Both the position numbers and the translations under genes were made by a program. Positions 48,126 to 60,825 of a DNA stretch of 64,000 bases are shown one piece after another. The notes under the pieces are model-generated. The model ran no database searches and was not told the DNA's origin. It saw only the letters and a program-made list of their open reading frames with translations. The DNA comes from Vibrio caribbeanicus ATCC BAA-2122 (lineage in GTDB: Bacteria; Pseudomonadota; Gammaproteobacteria; Enterobacterales; Vibrionaceae): the NCBI RefSeq assembly GCF_000165125.1, contig NZ_AEIU01000063.1, positions 1 to 64,000 on the forward strand, given 5' to 3'. The number at the start of each line of letters is the position of its first letter. The first letter of the stretch is position 1.

Positions 48126-49850
48126 ATGATTTCAGGCATCCTAGCATCTCCTGGTATTGCTATCGGTAAAGCATTACTGCTCCAAGAAGATGAAATTGTC
48201 TTAAACAAAAATACCATCTCTGATGACCAAATTGAGACTGAAGTAGCACGTTTTTTTGATGCTCGCAGTAAGTCATCAGCGCAACTCGAGACTATCAAAC
48301 AAAAAGCACTCGAAACTTTTGGTGAAGAGAAAGAGGCTATCTTCGAAGGCCACATTATGCTTCTTGAAGATGAAGAGCTGGAGGATGAAATCTTAACACT
48401 TATCAAAAAAGATAAGATGTCTGCTGATCATGCCATCTACTCCGTCATTGAAGAACAAGCGAGTGCTCTAGAATCTCTCGATGACGAGTACTTGAAAGAA
48501 CGCGCAACCGATATCCGAGACATCGGTAATCGATTCGTCAAAAATGCGTTGGGCATTAATATTGTTTCCTTGAGTGATATCGATGAGGAAGTTATCCTTG
48601 TCGCATATGATCTTACACCTTCTGAAACTGCTCAAATTAACTTAGATTATGTTCTTGGGTTTGCATGTGATATCGGTGGTAGAACATCACACACTTCTAT
48701 CATGGCTCGTTCACTCGAATTACCTGCCATCGTTGGTACAAATGATATTACCAAAAAAGTACAAAACGGTGATACGTTAATCCTTGATGCAATGAACAAT
48801 AAGGTAATTGTTAATCCTTCTCAGGCGGAACTCGAGCAAGCGCAAAGTGTTAAGGCTTCGTTTGAAGACGAAAAAATCGAATTAGCAAAGCTGAAAGACC
48901 TAAGTGCAGAAACTACAGATGGGCACCGCGTTGAAATATGCGGCAATATTGGAACAGTTAAAGACTGCGAAGGTGTGCTGCGCAACGGTGGTGAAGGTGT
49001 GGGTTTATACCGCACTGAGTTTTTATTTATGGACCGTGACTCGCTTCCCACAGAAGAAGAGCAATATAAAGCCTATCGTGAAGTTGCAGAAGCCATGAAC
49101 GGCCAATCGGTCATTATTCGCACCATGGATATTGGCGGTGATAAAGACCTACCCTACATGGACTTGCCAGAAGAGATGAACCCCTTCCTAGGCTGGAGAG
49201 CAATTCGAATTAGCTTAGATCGCCGTGAAATCCTTCGCGATCAATTACGTGCGATACTTCGTGCTTCGGCGCATGGAAAACTGCGTATCATGTTCCCCAT
49301 GATAATTTCAGTCGAAGAAATTAGAGAATTGAAAGTAGCCATCGAACAATACAAGCAAGAGCTTAGTGATGAAGGCTATGTATTTGATGAAGAAATTGAA
49401 ATCGGCGTTATGGTAGAAACACCAGCAGCCGCGGCAATCGCTCATCATCTCGCAAAAGAAGTTGCATTTTTCTCGATCGGAACAAATGATCTTACACAAT
49501 ACACACTTGCTGTTGATCGCGGTAATGAGATGATTTCACACCTATATAACCCACTATCACCTGCTGTTCTCACGGTTATCAAACAAGTCATTGATGCCTC
49601 TCATCAGGCAGGAAAATGGACAGGTATGTGCGGTGAACTTGCAGGTGATGAAAAAGCAACATTATTGCTAATGGGTATGGGACTGGATGAATTTTCTATG
49701 AGTGGTATTTCTATACCCAAAGTAAAGAAAGTCATTCGCAACTCAAGCTATACTGAAGTCAAAGCAATGGCTGAAAAAGCCCTGACTTTGCCAACGGCAA
49801 AAGAAATCGAAACTCTAGTTGAGGGTTTTATCGCTGAAAAAGCGCAATAA
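48126..49850 (+). CDS. ptsI: PTS enzyme I
   Basis: Transfers phosphate from phosphoenolpyruvate to HPr. 574 residues, the usual length. Active-site His189 in [18 protein letters not shown], catalytic-domain signature [21 protein letters not shown], and the C-terminal PEP-binding motif [37 protein letters not shown]. Downstream of ptsH by 136 nt with a hairpin between. Confidence 0.97.
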   Translation: MISGILASPGIAIGKALLLQEDEIVLNKNTISDDQIETEVARFFDARSKSSAQLETIKQKALETFGEEKEAIFEGHIMLLEDEELEDEILTLIKKDKMSADHAIYSVIEEQASALESLDDEYLKERATDIRDIGNRFVKNALGINIVSLSDIDEEVILVAYDLTPSETAQINLDYVLGFACDIGGRTSHTSIMARSLELPAIVGTNDITKKVQNGDTLILDAMNNKVIVNPSQAELEQAQSVKASFEDEKIELAKLKDLSAETTDGHRVEICGNIGTVKDCEGVLRNGGEGVGLYRTEFLFMDRDSLPTEEEQYKAYREVAEAMNGQSVIIRTMDIGGDKDLPYMDLPEEMNPFLGWRAIRISLDRREILRDQLRAILRASAHGKLRIMFPMIISVEEIRELKVAIEQYKQELSDEGYVFDEEIEIGVMVETPAAAAIAHHLAKEVAFFSIGTNDLTQYTLAVDRGNEMISHLYNPLSPAVLTVIKQVIDASHQAGKWTGMCGELAGDEKATLLLMGMGLDEFSMSGISIPKVKKVIRNSSYTEVKAMAEKALTLPTAKEIETLVEGFIAEKAQ

Positions 49851-49955
49851 CTCGTCAAATATAGCAAGTTAGCCTGCAAAATTTGTCGTCTATCTTGCTA
49901 GATTAGTATACTATAATTCGACAGAATTAAATGAAAACGTTAGGAGCACGACACA

Positions 49956-50465
49956 ATGGGTCTGTTTGACAAACTTAAGAAGCTGGTATCAGACGACAGC
50001 GCAGACGCAGGTGCAATCGAAATCATTGCGCCTTTGTCCGGTGAAATCGTAAATATCGAAGACGTTCCAGATGTTGTTTTCGCCGAAAAAATTGTTGGTG
50101 ATGGCATTGCTATCAAACCTTCCGGCGATAAAATGGTCGCTCCTGTAAACGGCACCATCGGTAAAATCTTCGAGACCAATCATGCGTTCTCTATCGAATC
50201 TGACGATGGTGTTGAGCTATTTGTACACTTCGGTATCGATACCGTTGAATTGAAGGGTGAAGGCTTCAAACGTGTTGCTGAAGAAGGTCAAGCGGTAAAA
50301 GTCGGTGACACTATTATAGAGTTTGATTTGGCACTATTAGAAGAAAAGGCCAAATCTACTTTGACGCCTGTAGTAATTTCTAACATGGATGAAATCAAAG
50401 AATTGAATAAGCTTTCAGGCACAGTGAACGTGAGCGATAGCACAATACTTCGTGTTACGAAGTAA
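49956..50465 (+). CDS. crr: glucose-specific EIIA component
   Basis: Accepts phosphate from HPr, feeds the glucose permease, and in dephosphorylated form mediates inducer exclusion and regulation of adenylate cyclase. 169 residues; His76 (NHAF) and the phosphorylated His91 ([11 protein letters not shown]) are in place, as are the [10 protein letters not shown] and [12 protein letters not shown] segments. Follows ptsI by 105 nt; AGGAG before the ATG. Last of the ptsHI-crr genes. Confidence 0.96.
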   Translation: MGLFDKLKKLVSDDSADAGAIEIIAPLSGEIVNIEDVPDVVFAEKIVGDGIAIKPSGDKMVAPVNGTIGKIFETNHAFSIESDDGVELFVHFGIDTVELKGEGFKRVAEEGQAVKVGDTIIEFDLALLEEKAKSTLTPVVISNMDEIKELNKLSGTVNVSDSTILRVTK

Positions 50466-50476
50466 CACCTACAGCT

Positions 50477-50506
50477 AAAAAAACGCAGTACAAAGCTGCG
50501 TTTTTT
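50477..50506. terminator. terminator of crr / ubiF
   Basis: AAAAAACGCAG and CTGCGTTTTTT around a 7-nt loop between convergent genes. Confidence 0.9.
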
Positions 50507-50512
50507 ATCGCC

Positions 50513-51688
50513 TCATTTCAAGCCAATTGCATATTCAAGCACATGTTTTTTGGCTACTCCAGAGTGCTCTGCACACCTTAGCAAAGCATTTCTTGCAAAC
50601 TTCACCAACGAGTGGTTGTTGCTAAATCCTTTATAAAAAATATCCATACCCGTTTGCATCGTAAGATTATCGAATCGACGACGGCGCTCATATCGTGGCA
50701 GAGCCTCAGATAAAATCTGACAATCACCCAGTTCCTCCAACAACACTTCAACATCCTTAAAACCTAAATTAACGCCCTGTCCAGCCAATGGATTAATAGT
50801 ATGGGCTGCATCTCCCACCAAAACACAATTCTTTTTATAGTAGCTCTGAGCATGACTACGAACTAATGGAAATGCTCCAGACCGGATAACTTTAATATCC
50901 CCCAATTCCTTTGGAAAATTACGTAGAATTTCATCTCGTAATTGCTCTTCAGTTAAAGTGCCCAACTGCCTAATGCGCTTTGGGTTGTCATACCAAACGA
51001 GTGAAGCTCTCGCTGTGTGCTTTTTCTCATCGCTGTCTGGTGGCAAAGGGATATATGAACGTGGGCCACTAGGAGTAAATTGCTGCCACGTAATGTCCTG
51101 TTGCGCAAAGTCTGTCTCAACATTAATCAACATACAGTGTTGACGATAATCCCAAGATGTCGTCCCAATGCCTGCCAATGTTCGAACCTTAGAGTTTGCG
51201 CCATCAGCACCGATAACTAAATCAACCTCAATCGACACACCGGAGGAGAAGTGCAAGTGATTGGATTGACAATAATGGATGCGTTCAAGTTTATCAGGAC
51301 AGAATAAGGTGACATTGTTATGGTTTTTAAGTGCCTGCCACAAGCCCAACTGCACTAAGCGATTCTCGACAATAAAGCCTAACTGCTCCAGACCGATAAC
51401 TTCAGCATCAAACCTGACTCGACACTCAGGATGCTCCCATGTCTCTAGTCGCTTGTAAGGACATACTCGCATACCAGCGATGTCCTCCCAGACTCCCAGT
51501 TTTTCGAGCAGATTGACAGAGTGCTGGGATATCGCAGAGACTCGAATATCCAAAGGCTGATCAGGGGAGTAGCAAGCAGGCGCACTTCCTTCTATCAACG
51601 CGATACTTTTCCCTTGCTGAGCCAGACCCAAAGCGATGGCCGCACCGATCATTCCGCCACCTACTACTGCAATGTCATATTTACTCAT
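50513..51688 (-). CDS. ubiF: ubiquinone biosynthesis hydroxylase UbiF
   Basis: FAD-dependent monooxygenase of the ubiquinone pathway. 391 residues with FAD motifs VGGGMIGAAIALGLAQQG at residues 9-26, VIGADGANSKVR (about 161-172) and GDAAHTINPLAGQGVNLGFKD (about 291-311), the UbiH/UbiF family signature. It belongs to a family with close paralogues (UbiH, UbiI, VisC); UbiF is preferred because it stands divergent to miaB as in E. coli. Confidence 0.87.
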   Translation of the reverse strand: MSKYDIAVVGGGMIGAAIALGLAQQGKSIALIEGSAPACYSPDQPLDIRVSAISQHSVNLLEKLGVWEDIAGMRVCPYKRLETWEHPECRVRFDAEVIGLEQLGFIVENRLVQLGLWQALKNHNNVTLFCPDKLERIHYCQSNHLHFSSGVSIEVDLVIGADGANSKVRTLAGIGTTSWDYRQHCMLINVETDFAQQDITWQQFTPSGPRSYIPLPPDSDEKKHTARASLVWYDNPKRIRQLGTLTEEQLRDEILRNFPKELGDIKVIRSGAFPLVRSHAQSYYKKNCVLVGDAAHTINPLAGQGVNLGFKDVEVLLEELGDCQILSEALPRYERRRRFDNLTMQTGMDIFYKGFSNNHSLVKFARNALLRCAEHSGVAKKHVLEYAIGLK

Positions 51689-51946
51689 ATTTAATACTTC
51701 AACATGTTAAGTGCGTGTCTAGGTTTTATTGTACGGTTTCAACGCTAAAATGTAACTATGGACATCATAAACCTATCAGATAATTACTGACCATTTCTAT
51801 CCAACACTAGTCAGTAAGTTTTTAAAGCAGTACAATACGCGGCTTGCCTGATATCCATAACGATGAAAACAGGATGTCAGCGAGACAAATAGAATCACAC
51901 TGGGCGATTTGCTCCCTTATTTTAAACTAACGATCGAGCGAACAAA

Positions 51947-53371
51947 ATGAGTAAGAAACTGCTAATTAAAACCTGGGGTTGTCAGATGAATGAGTATGAT
52001 TCATCCAAGATGGCCGATCTGCTTAACGCGGCGAATGGCTACGAGTTGACGGAAGAACCAGAAGAGGCAGACGTCTTACTCCTCAATACGTGTTCCATCC
52101 GCGAGAAAGCACAAGAAAAAGTGTTCCACCAACTTGGTCGTTGGAAAACACTGAAAGATAAAAAGAAAGGTGTTGTCATTGGGGTTGGCGGCTGTGTTGC
52201 AACTCAAGAGGGTGATCACATCCGCGAACGCGCACCCTTTGTAGATGTCATTTTTGGTCCACAAACACTCCATCGCTTACCTGAGATGATAAAGCAATCA
52301 CAGGACGATGATGCTCCCATCATGGATATCTCATTTCCGGAGATAGAGAAATTTGATCGCCTCCCTGAACCTAAAGCTGAGGGCGCTACGGCATTTGTGT
52401 CCATAATGGAAGGATGTTCAAAATACTGTACCTATTGTGTTGTTCCCTACACTCGAGGAGAGGAAGTGAGCCGCCCAATGGATGATGTGTTGTTCGAAAT
52501 TGCCCAACTTGCCGAACAAGGTGTACGAGAAGTCAATCTTCTGGGTCAAAATGTAAATGCTTACCGCGGCCCAATGCATGATGGTGACATTTGTAGTTTT
52601 GCCGAACTATTGCGCCTAGTCGCATCAATCGACGGTATTGATCGAATTCGCTTCACGACCAGTCATCCACTTGAATTTACCGATGATATTATTGCTGTAT
52701 ATGAAAATACACCTGAACTGGTTAGCTTTTTACATCTGCCAGTTCAAAGTGGAAGCGATAGAATACTGACAATGATGAAGCGCCCACATACTGGTATCGA
52801 ATACAAGTCGATTATCCGTAAACTTCGTAAGGCAAGACCTGATATACAAATTAGCTCTGATTTTATCGTTGGTTTCCCGGGAGAAACAGACAAAGACTTC
52901 CAAGATACGATGAAACTTATCAAAGCCGTCGACTTTGATATGAGCTTTAGCTTTATCTTTTCGCCAAGACCAGGAACACCCGCAGCTGACTACCCATGTG
53001 ATGTTTCTGAGCAAGAGAAAAAAGACCGTCTCTATGAGTTGCAACAAACCATTAATTCACAAGCCATGCGCTATTCTCGTCAGATGCTAGATACTGAGCA
53101 ACGTGTCTTAGTTGAAGGGCCATCGAAAAAGAACCTAATGGAGCTTAGGGCTCGTACAGAGAATAATCGCGTAGTTAACTTTGAGGGTAGTCCTGATCTT
53201 ATCGGTCAATTTGTTGATGTTAAAATTACTGATGTCTTCGCTAACTCACTGCGCGGAGATCTGGTACGTACCGAGAAAGATATGGATTTGAGAACCATCA
53301 TATCTCCAACACAAATGATGGCGAGAACCAAACGCGAAGATGAACTAGGTGTGGCTACTTTTACACCTTAG
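51947..53371 (+). CDS. miaB: tRNA methylthiotransferase MiaB
   Basis: Radical-SAM enzyme that adds a methylthio group to i6A37 of tRNAs. 474 residues: N-terminal UPF0004 domain with three cluster cysteines ([26 protein letters not shown]), radical-SAM motif [17 protein letters not shown] near residue 157, and a C-terminal TRAM domain (about 375-440: [11 protein letters not shown]). Divergent from ubiF, and upstream of ybeZYX-lnt. Confidence 0.96.
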   Translation: MSKKLLIKTWGCQMNEYDSSKMADLLNAANGYELTEEPEEADVLLLNTCSIREKAQEKVFHQLGRWKTLKDKKKGVVIGVGGCVATQEGDHIRERAPFVDVIFGPQTLHRLPEMIKQSQDDDAPIMDISFPEIEKFDRLPEPKAEGATAFVSIMEGCSKYCTYCVVPYTRGEEVSRPMDDVLFEIAQLAEQGVREVNLLGQNVNAYRGPMHDGDICSFAELLRLVASIDGIDRIRFTTSHPLEFTDDIIAVYENTPELVSFLHLPVQSGSDRILTMMKRPHTGIEYKSIIRKLRKARPDIQISSDFIVGFPGETDKDFQDTMKLIKAVDFDMSFSFIFSPRPGTPAADYPCDVSEQEKKDRLYELQQTINSQAMRYSRQMLDTEQRVLVEGPSKKNLMELRARTENNRVVNFEGSPDLIGQFVDVKITDVFANSLRGDLVRTEKDMDLRTIISPTQMMARTKREDELGVATFTP

Positions 53372-53377
53372 GCTTGA

Positions 53378-53454
53378 AAATTCTATATTGTGTATCCATG
53401 TTAGATACATAGATAGAATTTGATCATAGGTCGCTCGGTCAAAATCGAGCGGCC
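53378..53454 (+). other. two hairpins filling the miaB-ybeZ gap
   Basis: First: AAATTCTAT (53378) with ATAGAATTT (53413), and an inner GTATC/GATAC pair. Second: GGTCGCTCG (53429) with CGAGCGGCC (53446), one G-T wobble. The ybeZ ribosome-binding site follows directly. Confidence 0.5.
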
Positions 53455-53471
53455 GTCACTGTGAGGCAACT

Positions 53472-54575
53472 TTGAGCAATAAAATCATAACATTAGAAAT
53501 TAATCTCGAACCTTCTGATAACCGTCGTTTAGCCAGTCTTTGTGGCCCTTTTGATGACAATATTAAACATCTAGAACGTAGACTTGGCGTTGAGATCAGT
53601 TACCGCGGCAATTTTTTTACCATCGTCGGCAAGCCACATACCAGTGCTGCTGCTCTGGAAATCATCAAAACACTCTATGTCAACACCTCTCCCGTTCGAG
53701 GTACCATTGCTGACATCGAACCAGAACAGATTCATCTCGCGATTAAAGAAACGGGTATCTTGGAACAAACTGAGCCATCTACTATAGAATATGGTAAAGA
53801 AGTCTTTATAAAAACCAAAAAAGGGGTCATTAAACCCCGCACCCCAAATCAAGCACAGTATTTGGTTAACATGGTTACCCATGATATTTCATTTGGCATA
53901 GGCCCTGCAGGAACGGGTAAAACATATTTAGCTGTTGCAGCGGCCGTTGATGCACTTGAACGTCAAGAGATAAGAAGAATCTTACTGACAAGACCTGCGG
54001 TGGAAGCTGGAGAAAAACTGGGGTTCTTACCTGGAGATCTCAGTCAAAAAGTCGATCCCTACCTTCGACCACTTTATGACGCTTTATTTGAAATGCTTGG
54101 CTTTGAAAAAGTCGAGAAGCTGATTGAGCGAAATGTTATCGAAGTGGCACCACTGGCTTATATGCGCGGTCGGACTCTAAACGACGCATTTATTATTCTA
54201 GATGAAAGCCAGAATACAACGGTTGAACAAATGAAAATGTTCCTCACTCGTATTGGCTTCAACTCTCGCGCTGTTATCACGGGAGATATCACCCAAATCG
54301 ATTTACCTCGTGGTGCAAAGTCTGGTTTACGCCATGCAATCGAGGTACTCAGTGAAGTAGACGAAATTAGCTTTAACTTCTTTCAATCTGATGACGTAGT
54401 TCGCCATCCCGTGGTTGCCCGCATCGTCAATGCCTATGAAAAATGGGAAGCTCAAGATAACAAAGATCGTAAGGCCGCAGAGCAACGACGTCGAGAAGAA
54501 AGAGAAGCCAAACAGCTGGACAATAGCGTAGCTCATAGTAGCGATAAAGAGTTAGATAAGAGCGGTGAGTCATGA
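53472..54575 (+). CDS. ybeZ: PhoH-like ATPase YbeZ
   Basis: PhoH-family NTPase, linked to ribosome maturation with YbeY. 367 residues, begins with TTG at 53472; GAGG five nt before it supports this start. P-loop [17 protein letters not shown] (about residues 143-159) and Walker [12 protein letters not shown] (about 241). Its last four bases (ATGA) overlap the ybeY start, so translation is probably coupled. Confidence 0.94.
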   Translation: MSNKIITLEINLEPSDNRRLASLCGPFDDNIKHLERRLGVEISYRGNFFTIVGKPHTSAAALEIIKTLYVNTSPVRGTIADIEPEQIHLAIKETGILEQTEPSTIEYGKEVFIKTKKGVIKPRTPNQAQYLVNMVTHDISFGIGPAGTGKTYLAVAAAVDALERQEIRRILLTRPAVEAGEKLGFLPGDLSQKVDPYLRPLYDALFEMLGFEKVEKLIERNVIEVAPLAYMRGRTLNDAFIILDESQNTTVEQMKMFLTRIGFNSRAVITGDITQIDLPRGAKSGLRHAIEVLSEVDEISFNFFQSDDVVRHPVVARIVNAYEKWEAQDNKDRKAAEQRRREEREAKQLDNSVAHSSDKELDKSGES

Positions 54576-55036
54576 CGATTGTACTTGATCTTCAGATCGC
54601 GGTAGAAAATGATAAAGATCTGCCAACCTACGAGGATATATTACTGTGGCTAGACTCAACCTTAGCTAAATTCAAGCCTCAAGCAGAGGTAACCGTCAGA
54701 GTAGTTGACGAACCAGAGAGTCAGGAGCTCAATCATGATTACCGAGGAAAAGATAAGCCAACTAACGTCCTATCTTTTCCTTTCGAAGCACCTCCCGGTA
54801 TCGATATTGATTTGCTTGGCGACCTAGTCATCTGTAAACAAGTCGTAGAGAGAGAAGCTATTGAACAAAATAAGCCTCTAATATCACACTGGGCGCATAT
54901 GGTTGTACATGGTTGCTTACATCTGCTAGGTTATGATCATATTGAGGACCAAGAAGCAGAAGAAATGGAATCTCTCGAAACGGAAATAATGAAAAGTATG
55001 GGCTATAGTGACCCATATATTACAGAAAAAGAGTAA
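54572..55036 (+). CDS. ybeY: endoribonuclease YbeY
   Basis: Zinc-dependent endoribonuclease, involved in 16S rRNA 3'-end maturation and 70S quality control. 154 residues with the zinc-binding motif [11 protein letters not shown] (about residues 113-123), and [15 protein letters not shown] upstream. Overlaps ybeZ by 4 nt. Same order as in E. coli (miaB-ybeZ-ybeY-ybeX-lnt). Confidence 0.95.
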   Translation: MTIVLDLQIAVENDKDLPTYEDILLWLDSTLAKFKPQAEVTVRVVDEPESQELNHDYRGKDKPTNVLSFPFEAPPGIDIDLLGDLVICKQVVEREAIEQNKPLISHWAHMVVHGCLHLLGYDHIEDQEAEEMESLETEIMKSMGYSDPYITEKE

Positions 55037-55096
55037 AAGGTATGGGGTATTTAGAAACTCTCCATATGTGATTAATAACTTCATTTAAGAGAAACA

Positions 55097-55996
55097 ATGA
55101 ACGAAGATAACTCGCCCTCCGCCTCGGAAGGCAAGAAAGAAAAATCAGAAGGTCCGAGTAGAAAGTCCTTTTTAGGACGAATCGGACAAATTTTTCAAGG
55201 TGAACCCAAAGACCGCCACGAGCTCGTAGAAGTATTTCGTGATTCTGAAGAAAATGATCTTATCGACCATGACACGAGAGACATGCTCGAAGGCGTTATA
55301 GAAATTTCAGAAATGCGTGTCAGGGATATCATGCTTCCCCGCTCTCAGATGGTCACTCTTGATCGTGACAATGACTTAGATACTCTCATCGAGCTCATCA
55401 CGACAGCACAACACTCTCGATATCCTGTAATCAGTGAAGATAAAGATCACGTCGAGGGTATTCTACTTGCTAAAGATTTACTCAGATATTTGGGCTCAGA
55501 TAGTGAACCTTTTGATATAGAGCAGGTCATACGTCCAGCGGTAGTTGTTCCGGAAAGCAAAAGAGTAGATAGATTACTCAAAGAGTTTCGCGAAGAACGT
55601 TACCATATGTCAATTGTAGTCGATGAGTTTGGTGGAGTATCTGGCTTAGTCACTATCGAAGATATCTTAGAAGAAATTGTCGGTGAAATTGAAGATGAAT
55701 TTGACGACGAGGAAGAGCTAGATATCCGTAAGTTAAGTAAACACACATTTTCTATCAAAGCGTTAACCACTATTGACGAATTTAACCAATCCTTCGGTAC
55801 TTCTTTTAGCGATGAAGAAGTTGATACTGTTGGTGGTCTCGTTATGACATCTTTTGGTCACCTGCCTTCACGCGGGGAAACAGTAGAAATAGATGGGTAT
55901 AACTTTAAAGTCACCTCTGCGGATAACCGCAGAGTAATTCAAGTACAAGTTACCGTCCCTGACGAAGAGTTAATCGCGCACTCAACTGAGGAATAG
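55097..55996 (+). CDS. ybeX: CBS-domain protein YbeX/CorC
   Basis: Cytoplasmic CorC-type protein; linked to Mg2+/Co2+ efflux and to ribosome metabolism. 299 residues: acidic N-terminus, two CBS domains (about 65-190: [20 protein letters not shown] and [23 protein letters not shown]), and a C-terminal CorC_HlyC domain (about 210-295). No membrane segment. Between ybeY and lnt. Confidence 0.93.
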   Translation: MNEDNSPSASEGKKEKSEGPSRKSFLGRIGQIFQGEPKDRHELVEVFRDSEENDLIDHDTRDMLEGVIEISEMRVRDIMLPRSQMVTLDRDNDLDTLIELITTAQHSRYPVISEDKDHVEGILLAKDLLRYLGSDSEPFDIEQVIRPAVVVPESKRVDRLLKEFREERYHMSIVVDEFGGVSGLVTIEDILEEIVGEIEDEFDDEEELDIRKLSKHTFSIKALTTIDEFNQSFGTSFSDEEVDTVGGLVMTSFGHLPSRGETVEIDGYNFKVTSADNRRVIQVQVTVPDEELIAHSTEE

Positions 55997-56029
55997 TGTA
56001 ACCTGTCTAATCTAGCTGATATTCAAACA

Positions 56030-57559
56030 ATGCTACTCAAAACTTTCTACCTTGTGAGGCTGCCATTTGTCGCAGCCTTGATAGGAGCAATGACAACTCT
56101 GGCTTTTGCTCCCTTTCAATTTTGGCCTATGGCCATTATAAGTCCAACGCTGCTACTCCTATTGATACACAACAAATCGGCCAAACAATCGATGGCTATA
56201 GGTTATGCTTGGGGCTTAGGTCAGTTTATAACAGGTATCAGTTGGGTACAGGTCAGTATTGACAACTTTGGTGGAATGCCAAAACTAGCAAGCCTCACTT
56301 TGATGGCTCTACTCATCGGCTATTTAGCACTGTACTCTGGCCTATTTGCTTGGCTCCTAAACAAACTTGTCCCACAGAATAATCGATACCGCTATATATT
56401 AGCAGCACCAGCTCTATGGCTGATTTGTGATTGGTTACGTGGTTACATAATGACTGGATTTCCTTGGCTACTACTTGGCTATAGTCAAATTGACAGCCCT
56501 TTAGGTAATTTTGCGCCAATAGGCGGCGTGGACTTAGTCACTCTCTCAGTCATGACCATCGCAGGTACGACCTCCCATACTTTAATAAATCGTGAGTGGC
56601 GCCTGTTAATCATTCCTGGCGTGATCTTTATGACTGGCTTTGGGCTGAACGCTGCACACTGGGTTAAACCTGACTTTTCGAATACGACAAAAATAGCGCT
56701 CGTACAGGGGAATATCCCACAAGCTTTGAAGTGGTTACCGAAACAACGTTGGCCAACTATCATCAAATATATGGATCTCACTCGGGAAAATTGGGATGCA
56801 GATATTATAGTCTGGCCTGAGGCAGCCATTCCTGCTTTTGAATATGAGCTCCCTTCATTCTTACAAAACCTTGATTCGGCTGCGAGACTAAACAACTCTA
56901 CTGTTATCACAGGCATCGTCAATAGAGATAAAAATAAAGTTTTCTACAATAGCATATTGACCTTAGGCGTTACCGCCAATGGCCCATACAAATACGATAT
57001 GGACCTTCGCTATCACAAACATCATCTACTCCCTTTTGGAGAGTTTGTGCCTTTTGAAGATTTGCTTCGCCCACTCGCTCCCCTATTCAATTTACCGATG
57101 TCATCCTTCACTGCAGGTTCATTAGTCCAAAATAACTTAGATGCAAATGGTCATCAGCTTGCCCCTGCTCTATGCTATGAAATTATCTTTAATGAGCAGG
57201 TGAGAAAAAACATTACCGACAACACTGACTTCATACTCACCTTGTCCAATGATGCCTGGTTTGGCCACTCTATTGGTCCGTTACAACATATGGAGATTGC
57301 TCGAATGAGAGCACTCGAGCTGGGTAAACCTGTGATACGAGCGACGAATAATGGCATCACTGCGGTTACCGACTACCGAGGTAAAGTTATCAAAAAATTA
57401 CCACAATTTGAAACTGGAGTTCTGCGTGCTGAAATACAACCAAGCTTAGGCCACACACCCTTCTTTTTTGTTGGGACTTGGCCGCTCTATATTTGGGTAT
57501 TGATCTGTTTTGGTTTCATAATCAAGTGGCATTATACTTCAAAGCGCCAAAGAGCTTGA
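56030..57559 (+). CDS. lnt: apolipoprotein N-acyltransferase
   Basis: Adds the third acyl chain to the N-terminal cysteine of lipoproteins in the inner membrane. 509 residues: about seven membrane segments (12-210), then a periplasmic nitrilase domain with the Glu-Lys-Cys triad at Glu264 ([10 protein letters not shown]), Lys330 ([12 protein letters not shown]) and Cys382 (LCYEIIF). Last membrane helix near 480-500. Ribosome-binding site is weak. Last gene of the miaB-lnt run. Confidence 0.95.
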   Translation: MLLKTFYLVRLPFVAALIGAMTTLAFAPFQFWPMAIISPTLLLLLIHNKSAKQSMAIGYAWGLGQFITGISWVQVSIDNFGGMPKLASLTLMALLIGYLALYSGLFAWLLNKLVPQNNRYRYILAAPALWLICDWLRGYIMTGFPWLLLGYSQIDSPLGNFAPIGGVDLVTLSVMTIAGTTSHTLINREWRLLIIPGVIFMTGFGLNAAHWVKPDFSNTTKIALVQGNIPQALKWLPKQRWPTIIKYMDLTRENWDADIIVWPEAAIPAFEYELPSFLQNLDSAARLNNSTVITGIVNRDKNKVFYNSILTLGVTANGPYKYDMDLRYHKHHLLPFGEFVPFEDLLRPLAPLFNLPMSSFTAGSLVQNNLDANGHQLAPALCYEIIFNEQVRKNITDNTDFILTLSNDAWFGHSIGPLQHMEIARMRALELGKPVIRATNNGITAVTDYRGKVIKKLPQFETGVLRAEIQPSLGHTPFFFVGTWPLYIWVLICFGFIIKWHYTSKRQRA

Positions 57560-57590
57560 GGTATAATGACATCATTGTAAGCACGAGTTG

Positions 57591-58061
57591 CTAGGGTTTT
57601 AGCGCCTGCCTACTAAAACCCTTAGCACCACACTTAATGCATGGTGTAATAATCGTTGGGTGGCTATAGGTGGTCTTATTACCGCACTTGTCGCATATCA
57701 AGACACCCAACCCAATCACTTCTCCGACCTGGTAAAGCCCTTGATGATCCAGATCAGCAAAAAGTTCGATCCATTCAACTTGCGTTTTATCGGTAATATC
57801 GAGTAAAGCCTGCCATATTGAGTCCGTGACCATAATAGCGAAGGGACTGCTTTTCGATTCTTGATAACTTTGAGCAAACTCTTTTAAATCCGATTGAATG
57901 TAAGCAGATACCAGAGCCAATTCATCTTTTGTCAGATTATTCGCAGCGCTAACCATCTTTCCCGAGTTTTCTAGAACGTGCATAAATTCATCAGGACTAT
58001 GTTTGATAGCCTCGACAACATCTTCCAACATTTCCTCATAACTCTGTTTACGCTTCGGCAT
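57591..58061 (-). CDS. ybeL: zinc-ribbon protein, YbeL family
   Basis: Small protein of unknown function. 156 residues from the ATG at 58061 (MPKRKQSYEEMLEDVVEA), preceded by GGAGG; five codons farther upstream are rejected. Helical N-terminus (about 1-70) and C-terminal zinc ribbon with two CxxC pairs (CDKCGN near residue 123 and CIKCGAKGF near 141). Located between lnt and leuS, as ybeL is in E. coli. Confidence 0.85.
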   Translation of the reverse strand: MPKRKQSYEEMLEDVVEAIKHSPDEFMHVLENSGKMVSAANNLTKDELALVSAYIQSDLKEFAQSYQESKSSPFAIMVTDSIWQALLDITDKTQVEWIELFADLDHQGLYQVGEVIGLGVLICDKCGNKTTYSHPTIITPCIKCGAKGFSRQALKP

Positions 58062-58239
58062 AAGAAACCTCCACACTTACTTAGGTTGTAAACACTAGGC
58101 TAACAAAAATTATCGTAATTAAAGCTAACGAGACCAGTGATTGGTATTGTTGTGTACCTTACCTTTAGGTATTCTATGTCGATCTATTAATGTCTGTTCT
58201 AACCGAACTCACAAATTCCAAGATAACCGGATATCATCG

Positions 58240-60813
58240 ATGCAAGAACAATACAACCCGCAAGAGATTGAACATAAGGTTCAACAACACTGGGACAACA
58301 ACAAGACCTTTGTTGTAAGTGAAGACCCAAATAAAGAAAAATTCTACTGTCTCTCTATGTTCCCATATCCAAGTGGTCGACTGCATATGGGTCATGTTCG
58401 CAATTATACCATCGGTGATGTGGTTGCACGTTTCCAACGTTTACAGGGTAAGAATGTTATGCAACCCATCGGTTGGGATGCATTTGGCCTCCCTGCTGAA
58501 AACGCTGCAGTTAAGAATAATACTGCGCCTGCGCCATGGACTTACGAAAATATTGAATACATGAAAAACCAGCTCAAATTGCTGGGCTTTGGTTATGACT
58601 GGAACCGCGAGTTCGCCACTTGCACACCAGAATATTACCGCTGGGAACAAGAATTTTTCACCAAACTCTATGAAAAAGGACTGGTTTACAAAAAGACCTC
58701 TTCGGTAAACTGGTGTCCAAATGATCAGACAGTGCTTGCTAATGAACAGGTTGAAGATGGCTGCTGCTGGCGCTGTGATACACCTGTTGAGCAAAAAGAA
58801 ATACCGCAATGGTTTATTAAAATCACGGCGTACGCTCAAGAGCTTCTTGATGACTTAGATAAACTTGACGGCTGGCCTGAAATGGTTAAAACCATGCAGC
58901 GTAACTGGATCGGTCGTTCAGAAGGTGTTGAGCTAAAATTCGAAGTGCCCGGCCATCAAGATCTTGAGGTATATACAACCCGCCCAGATACACTAATGGG
59001 CGTCACATATGTTGGTATTGCAGCAGGCCACCCTTTAGCAACCATCGCCGCTCAGAATAACCCTGAACTGGCTAACTTTATCGAAGAATGTAAAAATACA
59101 AAAGTTGCAGAAGCAGAGCTTGCAACAATGGACAAAAAAGGGATGGCAACAGGCCTTACGGCAATACATCCATTAAATGGTCGCGAAGTGCCAGTATATG
59201 TTGCCAACTTTGTTCTCATGGATTACGGAACTGGAGCAGTCATGGCTGTACCAGCGCACGATCAACGTGATTTTGAGTTTGCAACCAAGTACTCCCTTGA
59301 CATCATACCTGTAATTAAACCATTAGATGGAACTCCATTGGATGTTTCCGAAGCCGCCTACACAGAAAAAGGAATTCTTTTCGATTCTGGTGAGTTTGAT
59401 GGATTAGAGTTTAAAGCCGCATTTAATGCCATATCTAATAAATTAGAGTCAGAAGGCAAAGGCAAGAAAACAGTTAACTTCCGCCTACGTGATTGGGGAG
59501 TGTCTCGTCAGCGCTATTGGGGTGCTCCTATCCCAATGGTCACCACAGAAGATGGTGAAGTTCACCCAGTACCGAAAGAGCAATTACCGGTTATTCTGCC
59601 AGAAGACGTTGTGATGGACGGGGTAACTAGCCCAATAAAAGCTGATAAAGAATGGGCTAAAACGACATTCAATGGTGAACCAGCACTACTGGAAACAGAT
59701 ACCTTCGATACTTTCATGGAGTCATCTTGGTACTACGCTCGTTACTGCTCCCCCCAGGCCGATGATATTTTAGACCCAGAAAAAGCGAACTATTGGCTGC
59801 CTGTCGATCAATATATCGGCGGTATAGAGCACGCATGTATGCACCTATTATATTCTCGGTTTTTCCATAAATTATTGAGGGACGCTGGTTACGTCACATC
59901 GGATGAGCCGTTCAAGAAGTTACTTTGTCAAGGAATGGTTTTAGCCGACGCTTTTTACTACACCAACGAAAAAGGCACCAAAGAATGGGTTGCACCTACT
60001 GACGTCACAGTAGAGAAAGATGGTAAAGGCCGTATTACTTCCGCGACAGATCATCAAGGTCGTCATGTCGAACACTCAGGCATGATTAAAATGTCCAAGT
60101 CAAAGAATAATGGTATTGATCCACAAGAAATGGTCGATAAATACGGCGCCGATACTGTACGCCTTTTCATGATGTTTGCCTCTCCTGCTGACATGACACT
60201 GGAATGGCAGGAATCAGGAGTAGAAGGTGCAAACCGCTTCCTAAAACGTGTCTGGAAACTGGTCAATGAACATACTGCAAAAGGAAAAGCTGATGATTTA
60301 GAGATCTCTCAACTATCCAATGCACAAAAGTCTTTGCGAAGAGATGTACATAAAACCATTGCAAAAGTCACAGATGACGTTGAACGTCGACAAACTTTTA
60401 ATACTGCGATCGCCGCAATTATGGAGCTAATGAATAAGCTAACCAAAGCCCCTCAGGAATTGCCTCAAGACAGAGCGATTATTGACGAGGCGCTAAAAGC
60501 GGTTGTGGCAATGCTATACCCCATTACACCACATATTTGTTTCGAAATGTGGAATGCTCTGGGTAACGTCGATATTGATAGCGCAGCTTGGCCTCTACAC
60601 GATGAACAGGCACTAGTCGAAGACGAAAAACTTATCGTTGTCCAAGTGAATGGCAAACTCAGAGCAAAACTGACTGTCAGTGCTGATGCAACAAAAGAGC
60701 AAGTCGAGGAGCGAGGACTTAGTGATGAGAATGTTGCCAAGTTCACAGATGGAAAAACAATACGAAAAGTGATCTATGTTCCTGGAAAACTGCTCAACAT
60801 TGTAGCCAACTAA
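58240..60813 (+). CDS. leuS: leucyl-tRNA synthetase
   Basis: Charges tRNA-Leu. 857 residues from the ATG at 58240 ([19 protein letters not shown]); the open frame begins 33 codons earlier, but the conserved start and length match here. HIGH motif as HMGH in [20 protein letters not shown] (about residue 49), editing domain with [21 protein letters not shown], and KMSKSKNNG near residue 617. C-terminal domain intact. First gene of a run that continues to mrdA. Confidence 0.97.
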   Translation: MQEQYNPQEIEHKVQQHWDNNKTFVVSEDPNKEKFYCLSMFPYPSGRLHMGHVRNYTIGDVVARFQRLQGKNVMQPIGWDAFGLPAENAAVKNNTAPAPWTYENIEYMKNQLKLLGFGYDWNREFATCTPEYYRWEQEFFTKLYEKGLVYKKTSSVNWCPNDQTVLANEQVEDGCCWRCDTPVEQKEIPQWFIKITAYAQELLDDLDKLDGWPEMVKTMQRNWIGRSEGVELKFEVPGHQDLEVYTTRPDTLMGVTYVGIAAGHPLATIAAQNNPELANFIEECKNTKVAEAELATMDKKGMATGLTAIHPLNGREVPVYVANFVLMDYGTGAVMAVPAHDQRDFEFATKYSLDIIPVIKPLDGTPLDVSEAAYTEKGILFDSGEFDGLEFKAAFNAISNKLESEGKGKKTVNFRLRDWGVSRQRYWGAPIPMVTTEDGEVHPVPKEQLPVILPEDVVMDGVTSPIKADKEWAKTTFNGEPALLETDTFDTFMESSWYYARYCSPQADDILDPEKANYWLPVDQYIGGIEHACMHLLYSRFFHKLLRDAGYVTSDEPFKKLLCQGMVLADAFYYTNEKGTKEWVAPTDVTVEKDGKGRITSATDHQGRHVEHSGMIKMSKSKNNGIDPQEMVDKYGADTVRLFMMFASPADMTLEWQESGVEGANRFLKRVWKLVNEHTAKGKADDLEISQLSNAQKSLRRDVHKTIAKVTDDVERRQTFNTAIAAIMELMNKLTKAPQELPQDRAIIDEALKAVVAMLYPITPHICFEMWNALGNVDIDSAAWPLHDEQALVEDEKLIVVQVNGKLRAKLTVSADATKEQVEERGLSDENVAKFTDGKTIRKVIYVPGKLLNIVAN

Positions 60814-60825
60814 GACCCTAAACGA

